In this document: piece by piece, positions 8,617 to 17,096 of the stretch
Layout of the letters: each line of letters opens with the position of its first letter
Numbering within the stretch: the first letter of the stretch is position 1
NCBI GenBank assembly: GCA_937864225.1
Contig: CALMJK010000017.1
Span: 62,001 to 126,000 of the forward strand
DNA: 64,000 nt
Source: an uncultured bacterium
GTDB lineage: Bacteria > Krumholzibacteriota > Krumholzibacteriia > LZORAL124-64-63
Direction of reading: 5' to 3'
Position numbers and translations under genes: made by a program
Notes under the pieces: generated by a model
Database searches by the model: none
The model's input: the letters and a program-made list of their open reading frames with translations, nothing else
Told to the model about the DNA's origin: nothing

Positions 8617-9414
8617 ATGCGGGACGAGGCCGATCTCCGCCGGGAGATGGTAAGGATCGGCCGGCTGCTTTACGAAAGACAGTTGATCATCGCCGCCGAG
8701 GGCAATCTGTCCGTTGCGCTCGGCGGCGGTTTCTTTCTGGTGACCCCTGCCGGTCTCTGCAAGGGGCTGTTGGCAGAATCGGACCTGCTCGTCGTGGATG
8801 CGCAGGGCGCGCCCCGCCAGCCGGCGGCAGGCCGCCCCAGTTCCGAGTGGCCGCTGCACCGCGAAATCTACCAAACTCGCCCGCAGACCGGCGCGGTCTG
8901 CCACGCGCATCCGCCCTGGGCCACCGCCTTCGCGGTCGCGCGCGAGCCGCTGGACGGCTGCGTCCTGCCCGAGGTCGTCACCACGCTAGGCGCGGTGCCG
9001 TTGGCCGCCTATGCCACGCCGGGCACGGACGAAGTGCCCCGCGCGGCGCGCCGGCTGCTCGCCGAGGGGCACCAGGCTCTCCTGCTGGCCAATCACGGCG
9101 TCGTGACCCTGGCCGCGGACCTGGCCGAGGCTTTCTTCCACCTTGAAGCGGTCGAGCGCTTGGCCCAAGTGACGCTTTTGGCTAGGCTGCTGGGCGGGGA
9201 GCAGCGGCTCGGCGCGCGCGAGGTCGGCGCCCTGCGGCGCGCCGCCGCCGCGAGCTTGCCAGCTTGCCGGCCGGACGGGGCCGGGCAGGCGCTGAACCGC
9301 CGTCCGGCCCCGCCGTCGGAACCAGGGGAGAGGGGCGCCACCGCGCAGCTCGTCCTGGAGACGCTGGCCGGACGCATCGCCGGCGCGATCCTCGCGGAGC
9401 TGGGCCGTCGTTGA
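8617..9414 (+). CDS. Class II aldolase/adducin family protein
   Basis: 265 residues. Family features are present: EGNLSV (substrate loop), SEWPLHREIY, the zinc-binding HAH in AVCHAHPPWATAF and ANHGVVT. Relatives such as L-fuculose-1-phosphate aldolase cleave or epimerise sugar phosphates with Zn2+; the exact substrate here is not predictable. The start is ATG 8617 with GAGG at 8605-8608. A GTG at 8599 overlapping the previous stop is an alternative and would give translational coupling. The C-terminal 60 residues extend past the usual 210-residue fold and are Pro/Arg-rich. Confidence 0.85.
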   Translation: MRDEADLRREMVRIGRLLYERQLIIAAEGNLSVALGGGFFLVTPAGLCKGLLAESDLLVVDAQGAPRQPAAGRPSSEWPLHREIYQTRPQTGAVCHAHPPWATAFAVAREPLDGCVLPEVVTTLGAVPLAAYATPGTDEVPRAARRLLAEGHQALLLANHGVVTLAADLAEAFFHLEAVERLAQVTLLARLLGGEQRLGAREVGALRRAAAASLPACRPDGAGQALNRRPAPPSEPGERGATAQLVLETLAGRIAGAILAELGRR

Positions 9415-9445
9415 ACCGCCCGCGCGGGAGGCCGGCGCGGAGACA

Positions 9446-9476
9446 GAAAAAGGAGGGGGAGCCCCGTGGCTCCCCC
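9446..9476 (-). terminator. Rho-independent terminator of the outer-membrane barrel gene
   Basis: A perfect 9-bp stem, GGGGGAGCC/GGCTCCCCC (9455-9463 with 9468-9476), with a 4-nt loop. On the minus strand it is followed by TCCTTTTTC. It lies 28 bp after the stop of the minus-strand gene at 9505. Confidence 0.88.
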
Positions 9477-9504
9477 GCTCGTTGCCTGGTCCGCGCGACC
9501 GGGA

Positions 9505-10923
9505 CTAGAAGTCCACCTGGGCGCCCAGCCAGCCGAACAGGATGCTGTCGTAATCGTTGTCGGCGCCGAAGTAGTCGCCGAAGCTGAACATCGAGACGCC
9601 GCCCTCGAGCGTGACGCCGTCCTCGATCTTGTGGTTCACGAAGAAGTCGATCTCCGTGCCCACGCTCTTGGAGTCGAAGACGCCGTCGTCGTCCGCGTCC
9701 TCGCCCCACAGCGAGTCCATGTCGTACACGTCATCTGAGAAGTTCAGGAGATTGCGCGCACCGTAGGCGGTGTCCTCGTCACTGGCGAGCTTGAACATGT
9801 AGAAGTCCAGCTTGACATCCGTGCCCTCGACCGGCGTGAGGCCGCCCGAGAAGCGCAGCGTCATCGTGTTGGACCAGTCGATCATGTTCATGACGCCCAT
9901 GTACGAGCTGAAGCTGCCGTAGGGCGAGCAGAACGTCTTGTACTCGTTGTTCTCGTAGTCTTCCATCTTGGTGCCGCTGGCGTAGTTCAATTCGGCGCCC
10001 ACAAACGGCTTCAACTCCGAGTTGAACTCGTAGAAGAGGCCCGCGTAGAAGCCGAGGCCCGAGATGTCGTACTCTACGGCTTCGTCGTCTTCTTCGTAGT
10101 AGGGCTCGTTCTCCGTGCCGGACACCATCACGCCCTCGGCGTAGAAGTGCAGACCCGCGTCGCTCATGTAGTCGAACAGCGCGCCGAACACGTAGTAGCT
10201 GTCGTTGTCGTACGTGTAGCCCTCGTCCTCGTCGCCCCAGTTGTCCGTGGAGTACCACAGGACGTACGGCTCGATGTACATGCCCTCGGCGGCGTCGAAG
10301 TGCGCGTAGATGCCGCGCAGATCCTCGTCGCCGTTGTCGTAGCTGCCATCATACTTCTCGACGAAAGACTCCCACAGCTTCAGGCAGAACAGGTCCATCC
10401 AGCCCTTTTCGAAGGCGTAGTGGCCCTTGAAGCCGTCGAAGCGGTGCTCGGTGTAGAAGGCCCAGTCCTCGGGGCCGATGATGCGCTCGCGCCCGTACGA
10501 CAGGCTGAAGCGGCCGGCGTACGCGTCGAAGCCCTTGAACAGGAAATCCGCGATGCCCATGTTGGCCTCGTGGATCACGACGCGCTCCGTGTCCCAGTAC
10601 CAGGGCGCCGCCTTGTAGGGGCCCCACCAGTAGCCTTCCTCGGACAGCACGCCGTCGAAGCCCATGACGCGGGTGTTCTCGATGGAGAAATTGAACATGC
10701 CGCGCTCGCCGATCTCGGTGCTGTAGCCGAGGCGGGTGCGCATGAAGTTGTAGCCGAAGCCGTCGTCGTTGTCGCTGTCCGCGTCGTCCAGGTTATTCCA
10801 GCCTTCCCAGCGCCAACGGAGCTGGCCATACAGGCCGTCCCCCGCGATGGCCGCGGTGGTGGCCAGGCCCATGCCCAGCAGGACAGCCAGGGAGATGATG
10901 AGGAACATGAGTCGCTTGACCAT
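9505..10923 (-). CDS. Outer-membrane beta-barrel (porin-like), Asp-rich loops
   Basis: 472 residues with a signal peptide (MVKRLMFLIISLAVLLGMGLATTAAIAG). The rest shows alternating aromatic/polar strands (YGQLRWRWEGW; FAGLFYEFN; TLRFSGGLTPV), about 16-18 of them, ending in Phe (GWLGAQVDF) as expected for BAM-inserted barrels. It resembles alginate-export/porin-type barrels, but I cannot assign a substrate. Two Asp-rich segments (residues about 45-55 and 408-414) resemble Ca2+-binding loops. AAGGAG precedes the ATG by 9 nt. A compact three-way-junction element lies 41 bp upstream of the start, and a strong terminator follows. Confidence 0.85.
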   Translation of the reverse strand: MVKRLMFLIISLAVLLGMGLATTAAIAGDGLYGQLRWRWEGWNNLDDADSDNDDGFGYNFMRTRLGYSTEIGERGMFNFSIENTRVMGFDGVLSEEGYWWGPYKAAPWYWDTERVVIHEANMGIADFLFKGFDAYAGRFSLSYGRERIIGPEDWAFYTEHRFDGFKGHYAFEKGWMDLFCLKLWESFVEKYDGSYDNGDEDLRGIYAHFDAAEGMYIEPYVLWYSTDNWGDEDEGYTYDNDSYYVFGALFDYMSDAGLHFYAEGVMVSGTENEPYYEEDDEAVEYDISGLGFYAGLFYEFNSELKPFVGAELNYASGTKMEDYENNEYKTFCSPYGSFSSYMGVMNMIDWSNTMTLRFSGGLTPVEGTDVKLDFYMFKLASDEDTAYGARNLLNFSDDVYDMDSLWGEDADDDGVFDSKSVGTEIDFFVNHKIEDGVTLEGGVSMFSFGDYFGADNDYDSILFGWLGAQVDF

Positions 10924-10963
10924 CGTCTACGCTCCTTCGTGAAAGTTCTCGATCTGCATTCTC

Positions 10964-11017
10964 ATCAAAGGGGCCTCAGGGGTCCCTGTGGCTCCCTTCT
11001 GGAGCCTACCCTTTGAT
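10964..11017 (-). promoter_or_regulatory. Three-way-junction structured leader upstream of the barrel gene
   Basis: The outer 9-bp stem ATCAAAGGG/CCCTTTGAT (10964-10972 with 11009-11017) encloses two adjacent hairpins. One is CAGG/CCTG or CAGGG/CCCTG (10977-10988); the other is GGCTCC/GGAGCC with a 5-nt loop (10990-11006). Only 1-4 unpaired bases separate the helices. No T-run follows on either strand, so this does not look like a simple terminator. It ends 41 nt before the barrel's start codon. Confidence 0.5.
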
Positions 11018-11031
11018 TCGTTCGCGATCGA

Positions 11032-12282
11032 TCACCTCCCCTCGTAGAGTGAGGTCAGCCTCTCCGTGATGGCCGACCAACTGAACCGGTCCTCGATGAT
11101 CCGGCGGGCGCGCCGCGCCCGGAGCCGGCTAGCTTCCGGCTCGTTCAGGGCCCGGATCATCGCCTCGGCGAAGGACGCTTCGCCCGCGGCGATCACCATG
11201 GCGTCCTCGACCGAGTCGACGATACCCTCTGCCCCGATGGGCGTCGTGACCACCGGGATGCCTCGGGCCATGGCTTCCAGGATCTTGATCTTGATGCCGC
11301 CTCCCTCGTTCAGCGGCGCCACGAAGAGCGCGCAGTCCCGATAAAGCGGCGTCAGATCCTCCACGAACCCCGAGGCGCTCACGCGGCCATCCCGCTCCGG
11401 CAGGGACCCAAGAAAAGCCTCGGATCCTCGCCCGGCCAGGACCAGCCGCACGGAATCGCTGTATTGGGCGACCCGTGGCCAGACTTTGTCAACCAAAAAT
11501 TTCGCCGCCACCCTGTTGGGCCGGTGGGCGAAACTCCCTACGAAAAGAAACGTTGCGGGTTCCCGGCCTTCCCAGACCGCCGTCACGGACTCCGTGTCGA
11601 TCCCCAGGGGCACGGTCACGCAGCGCACGCCGCCGGCCGACTCCAGCAGCGTCCGGTCCTGGTCGGTCACGCACAAGGTCGTGTCCGCCCAGCGCGTCGC
11701 CCGGACCTGCAGACGCTCCCACGCGCGGGCTCGGGCTTCCAGGGCCAACCGGCGGCAAGGAGCGCGGCTGGCCGCGGCGCGCCGCCGCAGCGGCAGGGAG
11801 CCCAGTTCGTGGCTATTCAGGATCAGGCGGGGGCTGGTCGCCGGTCTTCCGCCGCCGCCGTCTCGCCAGCGGCGCAGGTCGCGGCAGAGCAACGCCAGCT
11901 GCAGGTACTCGATCTGGATGACGTCGGGCCGCGTCTCGGCGGCGGCGGCCAGGACGGCCGCCCGCAAGGCGGCAGACCAGTATTTTTCCGCGTAGAAGGG
12001 GAGTCCCGAGCGCCGGCTGCGCAGCCAGGCGCCGCAGCGGGCCGCGCTCACCCGGAGGCGCTGCGACCCGCTCGCCCCCCGGTCGGCGTACGGGATTGCC
12101 CGGATGCCGACCCCCAGGCTGGCCACGTCCGCCAGGTAGTCCGCCTCGCCGGGCCGCAACAGGGTGCACAGCGTGACGTCGTGACGGCGGGCCAGCTGGC
12201 TGAGCAGTCCCCGCACCGAGACGCCGCCGCCGTGCCCGACCAGCCGGTGAGGGAGATAAGGGGAGACCACCATCACGCGCAT
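11032..12282 (-). CDS. Family 4 glycosyltransferase
   Basis: 416 residues with a GT-B fold. The N-terminal acceptor domain starts MRVMVVSPYLPHRLVGHGGGVSVRGLLSQL, with the Gly-rich loop typical of GT4. The C-terminal donor domain has FVGSFAHRPN, LVLAGRG, GFVEDLTPLYRDCALFVAPLNEGGGIKIKILEAMARGIPVV (the E-x7-E-type region) and GAEGI. It transfers a nucleotide-activated sugar, probably to a surface polysaccharide or glycolipid. It most resembles the sugar transferases found in exopolysaccharide loci, though none is adjacent here. GGAGAAG precedes the ATG. It stands alone between DUF507 genes and the barrel gene. Confidence 0.88.
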   Translation of the reverse strand: MRVMVVSPYLPHRLVGHGGGVSVRGLLSQLARRHDVTLCTLLRPGEADYLADVASLGVGIRAIPYADRGASGSQRLRVSAARCGAWLRSRRSGLPFYAEKYWSAALRAAVLAAAAETRPDVIQIEYLQLALLCRDLRRWRDGGGGRPATSPRLILNSHELGSLPLRRRAAASRAPCRRLALEARARAWERLQVRATRWADTTLCVTDQDRTLLESAGGVRCVTVPLGIDTESVTAVWEGREPATFLFVGSFAHRPNRVAAKFLVDKVWPRVAQYSDSVRLVLAGRGSEAFLGSLPERDGRVSASGFVEDLTPLYRDCALFVAPLNEGGGIKIKILEAMARGIPVVTTPIGAEGIVDSVEDAMVIAAGEASFAEAMIRALNEPEASRLRARRARRIIEDRFSWSAITERLTSLYEGR

Positions 12283-12306
12283 GCGTCCGACTTCTCCGGA
12301 GTGCGG

Positions 12307-12591
12307 CTAGCGGATGACGTAACCCTTGGCGATGGCCAGGTCTTCCCGGACCTTGTCCAACTGAACTTCCCAGTCGGGAGTGCCTTCCTGCAGCGAGGGA
12401 CGGTGAGTCTGCAGCCAGGCTGTGGCTTCCTCTTCGATCTTCTCCTCCAGGCGCAGGTCCTCGAGCAGCAGGCTCTCGACCAGAAAGCGGAACCGTTCCT
12501 CGGTGATCTCCAGATCGACGTGTTCCGCGTCCAACAAGGCGTCGCAGATCTGGCGCGCCATCACCGTGATTCTTTCCTCGGTCAGCCTCAA
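12307..12591 (-). CDS. DUF507 family protein (copy 1)
   Basis: 94 residues. MRLTEERITVMARQICDALLDAEHVDL and the C-terminal DKVREDLAIAKGYVIR match the DUF507 family of small helical proteins with no established function. The start is TTG 12591, chosen because family members begin MRLS/T; the next Met (residue 11) would remove the conserved first helix. It is about 35% similar by eye to the neighbour at 12630-12911, from which it is separated by 38 bp. The two are probably a duplicated, co-transcribed pair. Confidence 0.88.
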   Translation of the reverse strand: MRLTEERITVMARQICDALLDAEHVDLEITEERFRFLVESLLLEDLRLEEKIEEEATAWLQTHRPSLQEGTPDWEVQLDKVREDLAIAKGYVIR

Positions 12592-12629
12592 GACAGCGCT
12601 TTCTCCCGGTCGCGTCGGCGGGCTCAGGG

Positions 12630-12911
12630 TCAGAGGGTGAATCCCCGCTTGCGGGCGAGCTCCCGTTTCATCTTCTGCCGCAACACGGCCAGATCGACGT
12701 CCGAGCCCATGATCTGCGCTCTGTGCTGGGCGAGAAGTCGCTCAACTTCCTCGTCGAGCTCCTCCTCGGCCCTCAAGTTCGCCGCGATGGCATCCGCGGC
12801 CGCGCGTTTCACCAAGTCGACGTGGGTGAGGATGTGCACGCGACGGTTCTCCTGAATCGCTTTCAGGATTTTGCCGCTCAGGTACTCGATCTTGCGCTTG
12901 GACAGCCTCAA
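12630..12911 (-). CDS. DUF507 family protein (copy 2)
   Basis: 93 residues. MRLSKRKIEYLSGKILKAIQENRRVHIL and VLRQKMKRELARKRGFTL are DUF507 signatures; the fold is predicted all-helical and highly charged. Like its downstream paralogue it begins with TTG AGG CTG. It is the first gene of the minus-strand DUF507 pair and is divergent from the MoxR operon, sharing the 12912-13103 intergenic region. Confidence 0.88.
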   Translation of the reverse strand: MRLSKRKIEYLSGKILKAIQENRRVHILTHVDLVKRAAADAIAANLRAEEELDEEVERLLAQHRAQIMGSDVDLAVLRQKMKRELARKRGFTL

Positions 12912-12983
12912 AGTGGACCCGTCCCGGCCGGTCGTTGTCGTCGCCGTCCCCCATCCGGCTCATGAAACGCCCTGCCCTTGGGC

Positions 12984-13012
12984 TTGGCAAGGGGTTTTCC
13001 CTCGGCTACCGT
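12984..13012 (+). promoter_or_regulatory. Possible promoter of the moxR-bat operon
   Basis: TTGGCA (12984-12989), a 17-bp spacer and TACCGT (13007-13012) lie about 90 bp before the moxR start in the divergent intergenic region. The -10 is a weak match, so this is tentative. Confidence 0.25.
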
Positions 13013-13103
13013 AGGGCGCCGGGCGGGAACGCGTTCCCGCCACGGGCGTTGAAGGGCGGGCCGTTGGCCGCGGCGAGAGCTCTCTCAAGCCGGAAAGGAC
13101 GCC

Positions 13104-14090
13104 ATGGACGACGTGAAGACCCTCACACGGGAGGAAGCTCAGGCTCTGGCCGCGCGCCTCGAGGAGGTGCTGGCGGAGATCGGGCGGGTGATCGTGGGCC
13201 AGCGCCCCATGCTCGAGGGCCTGCTCCTGGGGCTGGTCACGCAGGGGCACATCCTGCTGGAGGGAGTGCCGGGGCTGGCCAAGACGATGGCCGTGAGGAC
13301 ATTGGCGGGCGTGGTGGACGCCGGGTTCCAGCGCATCCAGTTCACACCCGATCTGCTGCCCGCCGACATCGTGGGCACGACCATCTATCAGCGCGAGACC
13401 GGCGCTTTCACGGTCAAGCACGGCCCGGTCTTCCACAACATCGTGCTCGCGGATGAGATCAACCGGGCTCCCGCCAAGGTCCAGAGCGCCCTCCTGGAGG
13501 CCATGCAGGAACGGCAGGTGACGATCGGCGATCGAACCTTCCCGTTGCCCGATCCCTTCCTCGTGCTCGCGACGCAGAATCCCATCGAACAGGAGGGGAC
13601 CTATCCTCTGCCCGAGGCGCAGGTGGATCGGTTTCTGCTCAAGCTGAGGATCGGCTATCCGTCGCGCGATGAGGAGCGCCTGGTCATGGAGCGCATGGGC
13701 GGCGGCGAGCCGCCCGTCGTGCGGCCCGTCATCGGCACGGCGGAGTTGGCCGGGATGCGCGCCGCCGCCGATCGTGTCTTCGTGGACGAGAAGATCAAGA
13801 ACTACATCCTCGACCTGGTCTTCGCGACGCGCGACCCGGGCGCCTTCGGCTTGGGGCTGGGCCCGCTGATATCCTGGGGGGCTTCGCCGCGCGCGACGCT
13901 GGCCCTCGTGCGCATGTCGCGGGCGCGCGCCCTGCTGCAGGGACGCGCTTTCGTCGTGCCCGAGGACGTCAAGGCCTGCGGGCACGATGTCCTGCGCCAT
14001 CGCATCCTGGTGACCTATGAGGCCGAGGCGGAGCGGCTGACGAGCGACGACATCGTGACGGCGCTGTTCGCCGGCATCGAGGTGCCCTAG
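13104..14090 (+). CDS. MoxR-family AAA+ ATPase
   Basis: 328 residues. Walker A is GVPGLAKT and Walker B VLADEINRAPAK; sensor and lid regions (ATQNPIEQEGTYPLPEAQVDRF) are typical of MoxR. MoxR ATPases act as chaperones that load or assemble VWA-domain partners. Here the partners are the two VWA proteins encoded downstream. The start ATG 13104 has GGAAAGGA at 13092-13099. It is first in a tightly packed operon: the next gene starts 3 nt after its stop. Confidence 0.95.
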   Translation: MDDVKTLTREEAQALAARLEEVLAEIGRVIVGQRPMLEGLLLGLVTQGHILLEGVPGLAKTMAVRTLAGVVDAGFQRIQFTPDLLPADIVGTTIYQRETGAFTVKHGPVFHNIVLADEINRAPAKVQSALLEAMQERQVTIGDRTFPLPDPFLVLATQNPIEQEGTYPLPEAQVDRFLLKLRIGYPSRDEERLVMERMGGGEPPVVRPVIGTAELAGMRAAADRVFVDEKIKNYILDLVFATRDPGAFGLGLGPLISWGASPRATLALVRMSRARALLQGRAFVVPEDVKACGHDVLRHRILVTYEAEAERLTSDDIVTALFAGIEVP

Positions 14091-14093
14091 GCC

Positions 14094-15008
14094 ATGAAGC
14101 CGGCGGAACATGCAGCGTCCGTCGCCATCCCGCCTGAGATCCTCGAGGCTGTCCGCCGGATCGAGATCCGCGCGCGCCGGCTGGTCGAGGAGACCTTCTC
14201 CGGAGAGTACCATTCGGTGTTCCGCGGCAGCGGCGTCGCCTTCAGGGAAGTGCGCGAATACGTGCCGGGCGACGACGTGCGGTCCATCGACTGGAACGTG
14301 ACGGCGCGCGCGGGAGCGCCGTTCGTCAAGGTGTTCGACGAGGAGCGCGAACTGAGCCTGATGCTCGCGGCGGACGTGTCGCGTTCCGGGCTCTTCGGTT
14401 CCGGCGAACGCGACAAGGCGGAGGTGATGGCTGAGCTGTGCGCGGTCCTGGCCCTCGCCGCCGTTGCCAACCGGGACAAGGTCGGCCTGGTGCTCTTCTC
14501 GGACCGCGTCGAGCTGTACCTGCCGCCGCGTCGCGGGCGCGGCCATGTGCTGCGCCTGATACGGGAGCTGCTGACCGCCCGTCCGTACGGGCGCGGAACC
14601 GACTTGAATGCCCCGCTGCAAATGCTGGCCTCGGTGCTCAAGCGGCGGGCCACGGTCTTCCTCGTGTCCGATTTCTGGGCGCCCGATTTTTCCGCCTCAC
14701 TGCGCGTCGTGAGCCGCCGCCACGACTGCGTCGCGATCCGCGTGCGAGACCCGCGCGAGGCAGAGCTGCCGGCCTTGGGGCTCGTGCAATGGGTCGACGC
14801 CGAGAGCGGGCGCGTGCAGCTCGTGGACACCGCGCACGACGGCACGCGTCGCGACCTGGCCGCGCGCGTCGCCCGGCATGATGGGGATCTGGACCGGCTG
14901 TTGCGACGCCAGCACGTGGACCTGGTGGACATCGTGGCCGATCGCTCCTACGTCGAGCCGCTGCAGCGGTTTTTCGCGCGACGCGAGCGGCGCCGGAGGC
15001 GGTCGTGA
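14094..15008 (+). CDS. DUF58 protein
   Basis: 304 residues. The DUF58 core is clear: GEYHSVFRGSGVAFREVREYVPGDDVRSIDWNVTAR, then KVFDEERELSLMLAADVSRS with a degenerate VWA-like fold. It nearly always sits beside MoxR and VWA genes and is thought to act with them in envelope protein assembly. There is no signal peptide or membrane helix, so it is cytoplasmic. Its stop overlaps the GTG of the next gene (15005), implying coupled translation. Confidence 0.95.
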   Translation: MKPAEHAASVAIPPEILEAVRRIEIRARRLVEETFSGEYHSVFRGSGVAFREVREYVPGDDVRSIDWNVTARAGAPFVKVFDEERELSLMLAADVSRSGLFGSGERDKAEVMAELCAVLALAAVANRDKVGLVLFSDRVELYLPPRRGRGHVLRLIRELLTARPYGRGTDLNAPLQMLASVLKRRATVFLVSDFWAPDFSASLRVVSRRHDCVAIRVRDPREAELPALGLVQWVDAESGRVQLVDTAHDGTRRDLAARVARHDGDLDRLLRRQHVDLVDIVADRSYVEPLQRFFARRERRRRRS

Positions 15009-16090
15009 CCGCGCGCGGGTCGAGGTGGGCGGCCGCGCTGCTGGGCGCGCTCGCGGCAAGCGCGCCGGTCATGGCCGGCGCGGACGGCCCGCTTCCCGTC
15101 GCGGCGGAGGCGCCCGCCGAAACGGTGAGGGTGGAACTCGCGGGACCCGCGGGCGCGCCGTCTCCGCTGGCGATGCGCGTGGCGCCCGACACGGTCGCCA
15201 TGGGGGGCACCGTCTGGATCGCCCTGGATTTTCCGCCGGGGAGCGCCGCGCCGCGCCCCGAGCAGATCACCGCGAGCGGACGAGACCTGTTGCTGGAGCC
15301 CGCTGACGCGGACGCCGCGCCCGTGTTGCTGAGCGCGGCCGCGGGCGGCCGGCAGCGGCGCCTGGTCAGCGCCCGGATGCACGCGCTCGGACCGGTCAGG
15401 CTGGCGTGGCAAGGTTCTCCCGGGGGTCCCGCGGCCGTGGCCGTGGTCAAGCCGCGTTTGCCGGCGGACGCGGGGCCGGCGCCGCTGCGCAGGCTGGTCG
15501 GGCTCGGCTGGCGCTGGGAACGGCTGGCGGCGCTGGCGTTGCTCGCGGCGTTGGTCCTGGCGGTCGCCGCCCGGCGGGGCCGGCGGAAACAGGTGGGAGC
15601 AGCCGACGCGGCGCTCGCGCCGCCTGCCTACCTGTCGGCCGCGCTCGCCCTGGAGGAACTGCGCGCCCTGGAGTTGCCGCGCAAGGGCGAGGGCCGGCGC
15701 TTCCTGGATCGCCTGGCGGGTGTCGGACGCGTTTACCTGCGGAACCGGTTTGGCCTGCCGGCCGCGGAAATGACTCCCGCCGAGATCGAGCGAAAGCTGC
15801 GGGCGCGCGGTCACGCGGGGGAGGACGCCGAACGCTGGCGAGACCTGCTGGACGCTTGCGATGCCCGGCGATACGCCCCCGGCCAAGCCTCGGCCGGCGA
15901 CTGCGACTGTCTGCTGGCCGCCACGGTGGCGCTGATGGATGTCTCGCGCGTGCCCGCGCGGTTCACGCCCGTGCCGGCGGACCTCGCGGTCAGGGGGGAG
16001 ATGGCCTGGGGACGCCTGCGCGACCTCATCTGGGCTCACCCGAACGCGGCCGCTCCCGCGGGGCTTGCGCAAGGGGGCCGCCGTGTTTGA
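15005..16090 (+). CDS. Membrane protein with BatD/DUF4381-like C-terminal domain
   Basis: 361 residues, GTG start overlapping the previous stop. It has a signal-like N-terminus (AAALLGALAASAPVMAG), a beta-rich periplasmic domain (about 30-160) and one transmembrane helix (ERLAALALLAALVLAVAA, about 177-195). A cytoplasmic helical domain (ALEELRALELPRKGEGRRFLDRLAGVGRVYL...) resembles the BatD C-terminal or DUF4381 region. It probably contacts the VWA proteins of the Bat complex. Its last 8 bases overlap the batA start. Confidence 0.75.
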   Translation: MTARGSRWAAALLGALAASAPVMAGADGPLPVAAEAPAETVRVELAGPAGAPSPLAMRVAPDTVAMGGTVWIALDFPPGSAAPRPEQITASGRDLLLEPADADAAPVLLSAAAGGRQRRLVSARMHALGPVRLAWQGSPGGPAAVAVVKPRLPADAGPAPLRRLVGLGWRWERLAALALLAALVLAVAARRGRRKQVGAADAALAPPAYLSAALALEELRALELPRKGEGRRFLDRLAGVGRVYLRNRFGLPAAEMTPAEIERKLRARGHAGEDAERWRDLLDACDARRYAPGQASAGDCDCLLAATVALMDVSRVPARFTPVPADLAVRGEMAWGRLRDLIWAHPNAAAPAGLAQGGRRV

Positions 16091-17072
16091 ATTCGCGCAG
16101 CCCTGGCTGCTGCTGCTGGCGCCGGCGCTCGCGGCGCTCATCCTGCTGTTGGGGCGGCGTTCCGGAGACCCGGCGGCGGTGAGGCACCCGTGTCTCGATC
16201 TGTTGCCCGCCGGCGCGGGGAGTTGGCGCGCGCGAGCGCGGCGGACGCTGTTCTGGATCCGCCTGGCGGCTCTGCTGCTGCTCGTCGTGGCGGTGGCGCG
16301 GCCGCGCCTGGCCGACACGCAGCGCGTCGTGGAGGGGGAGGGCATCGACATCGTGATGGCCCTCGACATCAGCGGGAGCATGCGCGCCCTGGACTTCCAG
16401 CCGCAGGACCGGTTGTCCGTGGCCAAGGAGGTCATCCGCGACTTCATCGCGGGCAGACCGGTCGATCGCATCGGGCTCGTCGTGTTCGCGTCGCGGGCCT
16501 TCACCCAGTGCCCGCTGACCCTCGACCGCTCCATCCTGCTCGGTTTCCTGGACGAGGTGCAGGTGGGGCTGATCGAGGACGGGACGGCGATCGGGTTGGG
16601 CCTGGCGACGGCGGTCAACCGCCTGCGGCAGTCGCAGGCCAAGAGCCGGACGATCATCCTGCTCACGGACGGCATGAACAACGTGCCCACGCTGGAGCCG
16701 GCGACCGCCGCCGAAGCCGCGCGGGCGCTTGGCATGCGGGTCTACACGGTGGGAGTCGGTCGCGAGGGTTACGCGCCCTATCCGGTCGACGACCCCGTGT
16801 TCGGGCCCAGCACGACCCGCATCGAGACGCGCATCGATGAGGATCTGCTGCGCCGCATCGCGGGCTTGACCGGCGGCGAGTACTTCCGCGCCAGAGATCC
16901 CCAGGCGCTGCGCGACATCTTCGCCGTGATCGACCGGCTGGAAAAGACCCGTTACGAGACGACCGTCAGCACGCAGTACCGCGAACTGATGGCGCTGTTC
17001 GCCGCGCCCGCGCTGGCTCTGCTGCTGCTCGAGGCGGCGCTGGCCGCCACGGTGTTGCGCCGGCTGCCCTGA
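16083..17072 (+). CDS. batA: BatA-type VWA-domain membrane protein
   Basis: 329 residues. The GTG start at 16083 is preceded by an AGGGGG-type site. Two N-terminal membrane helices (PWLLLLAPALAALILLL; IRLAALLLLVVAVA) flank a short loop. A VWA domain follows with an intact metal-ion site (ALDISGSM), FASRAFTQCPLT, and TDGMNN, and a C-terminal membrane helix closes the protein. This is the BatA architecture of the aerotolerance operon first described in Bacteroides. It is followed at 25 bp by the BatB-like gene. Confidence 0.92.
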   Translation: MFEFAQPWLLLLAPALAALILLLGRRSGDPAAVRHPCLDLLPAGAGSWRARARRTLFWIRLAALLLLVVAVARPRLADTQRVVEGEGIDIVMALDISGSMRALDFQPQDRLSVAKEVIRDFIAGRPVDRIGLVVFASRAFTQCPLTLDRSILLGFLDEVQVGLIEDGTAIGLGLATAVNRLRQSQAKSRTIILLTDGMNNVPTLEPATAAEAARALGMRVYTVGVGREGYAPYPVDDPVFGPSTTRIETRIDEDLLRRIAGLTGGEYFRARDPQALRDIFAVIDRLEKTRYETTVSTQYRELMALFAAPALALLLLEAALAATVLRRLP

Positions 17073-17096
17073 CCGGCGCCGGGAAAGGCGGCGACG

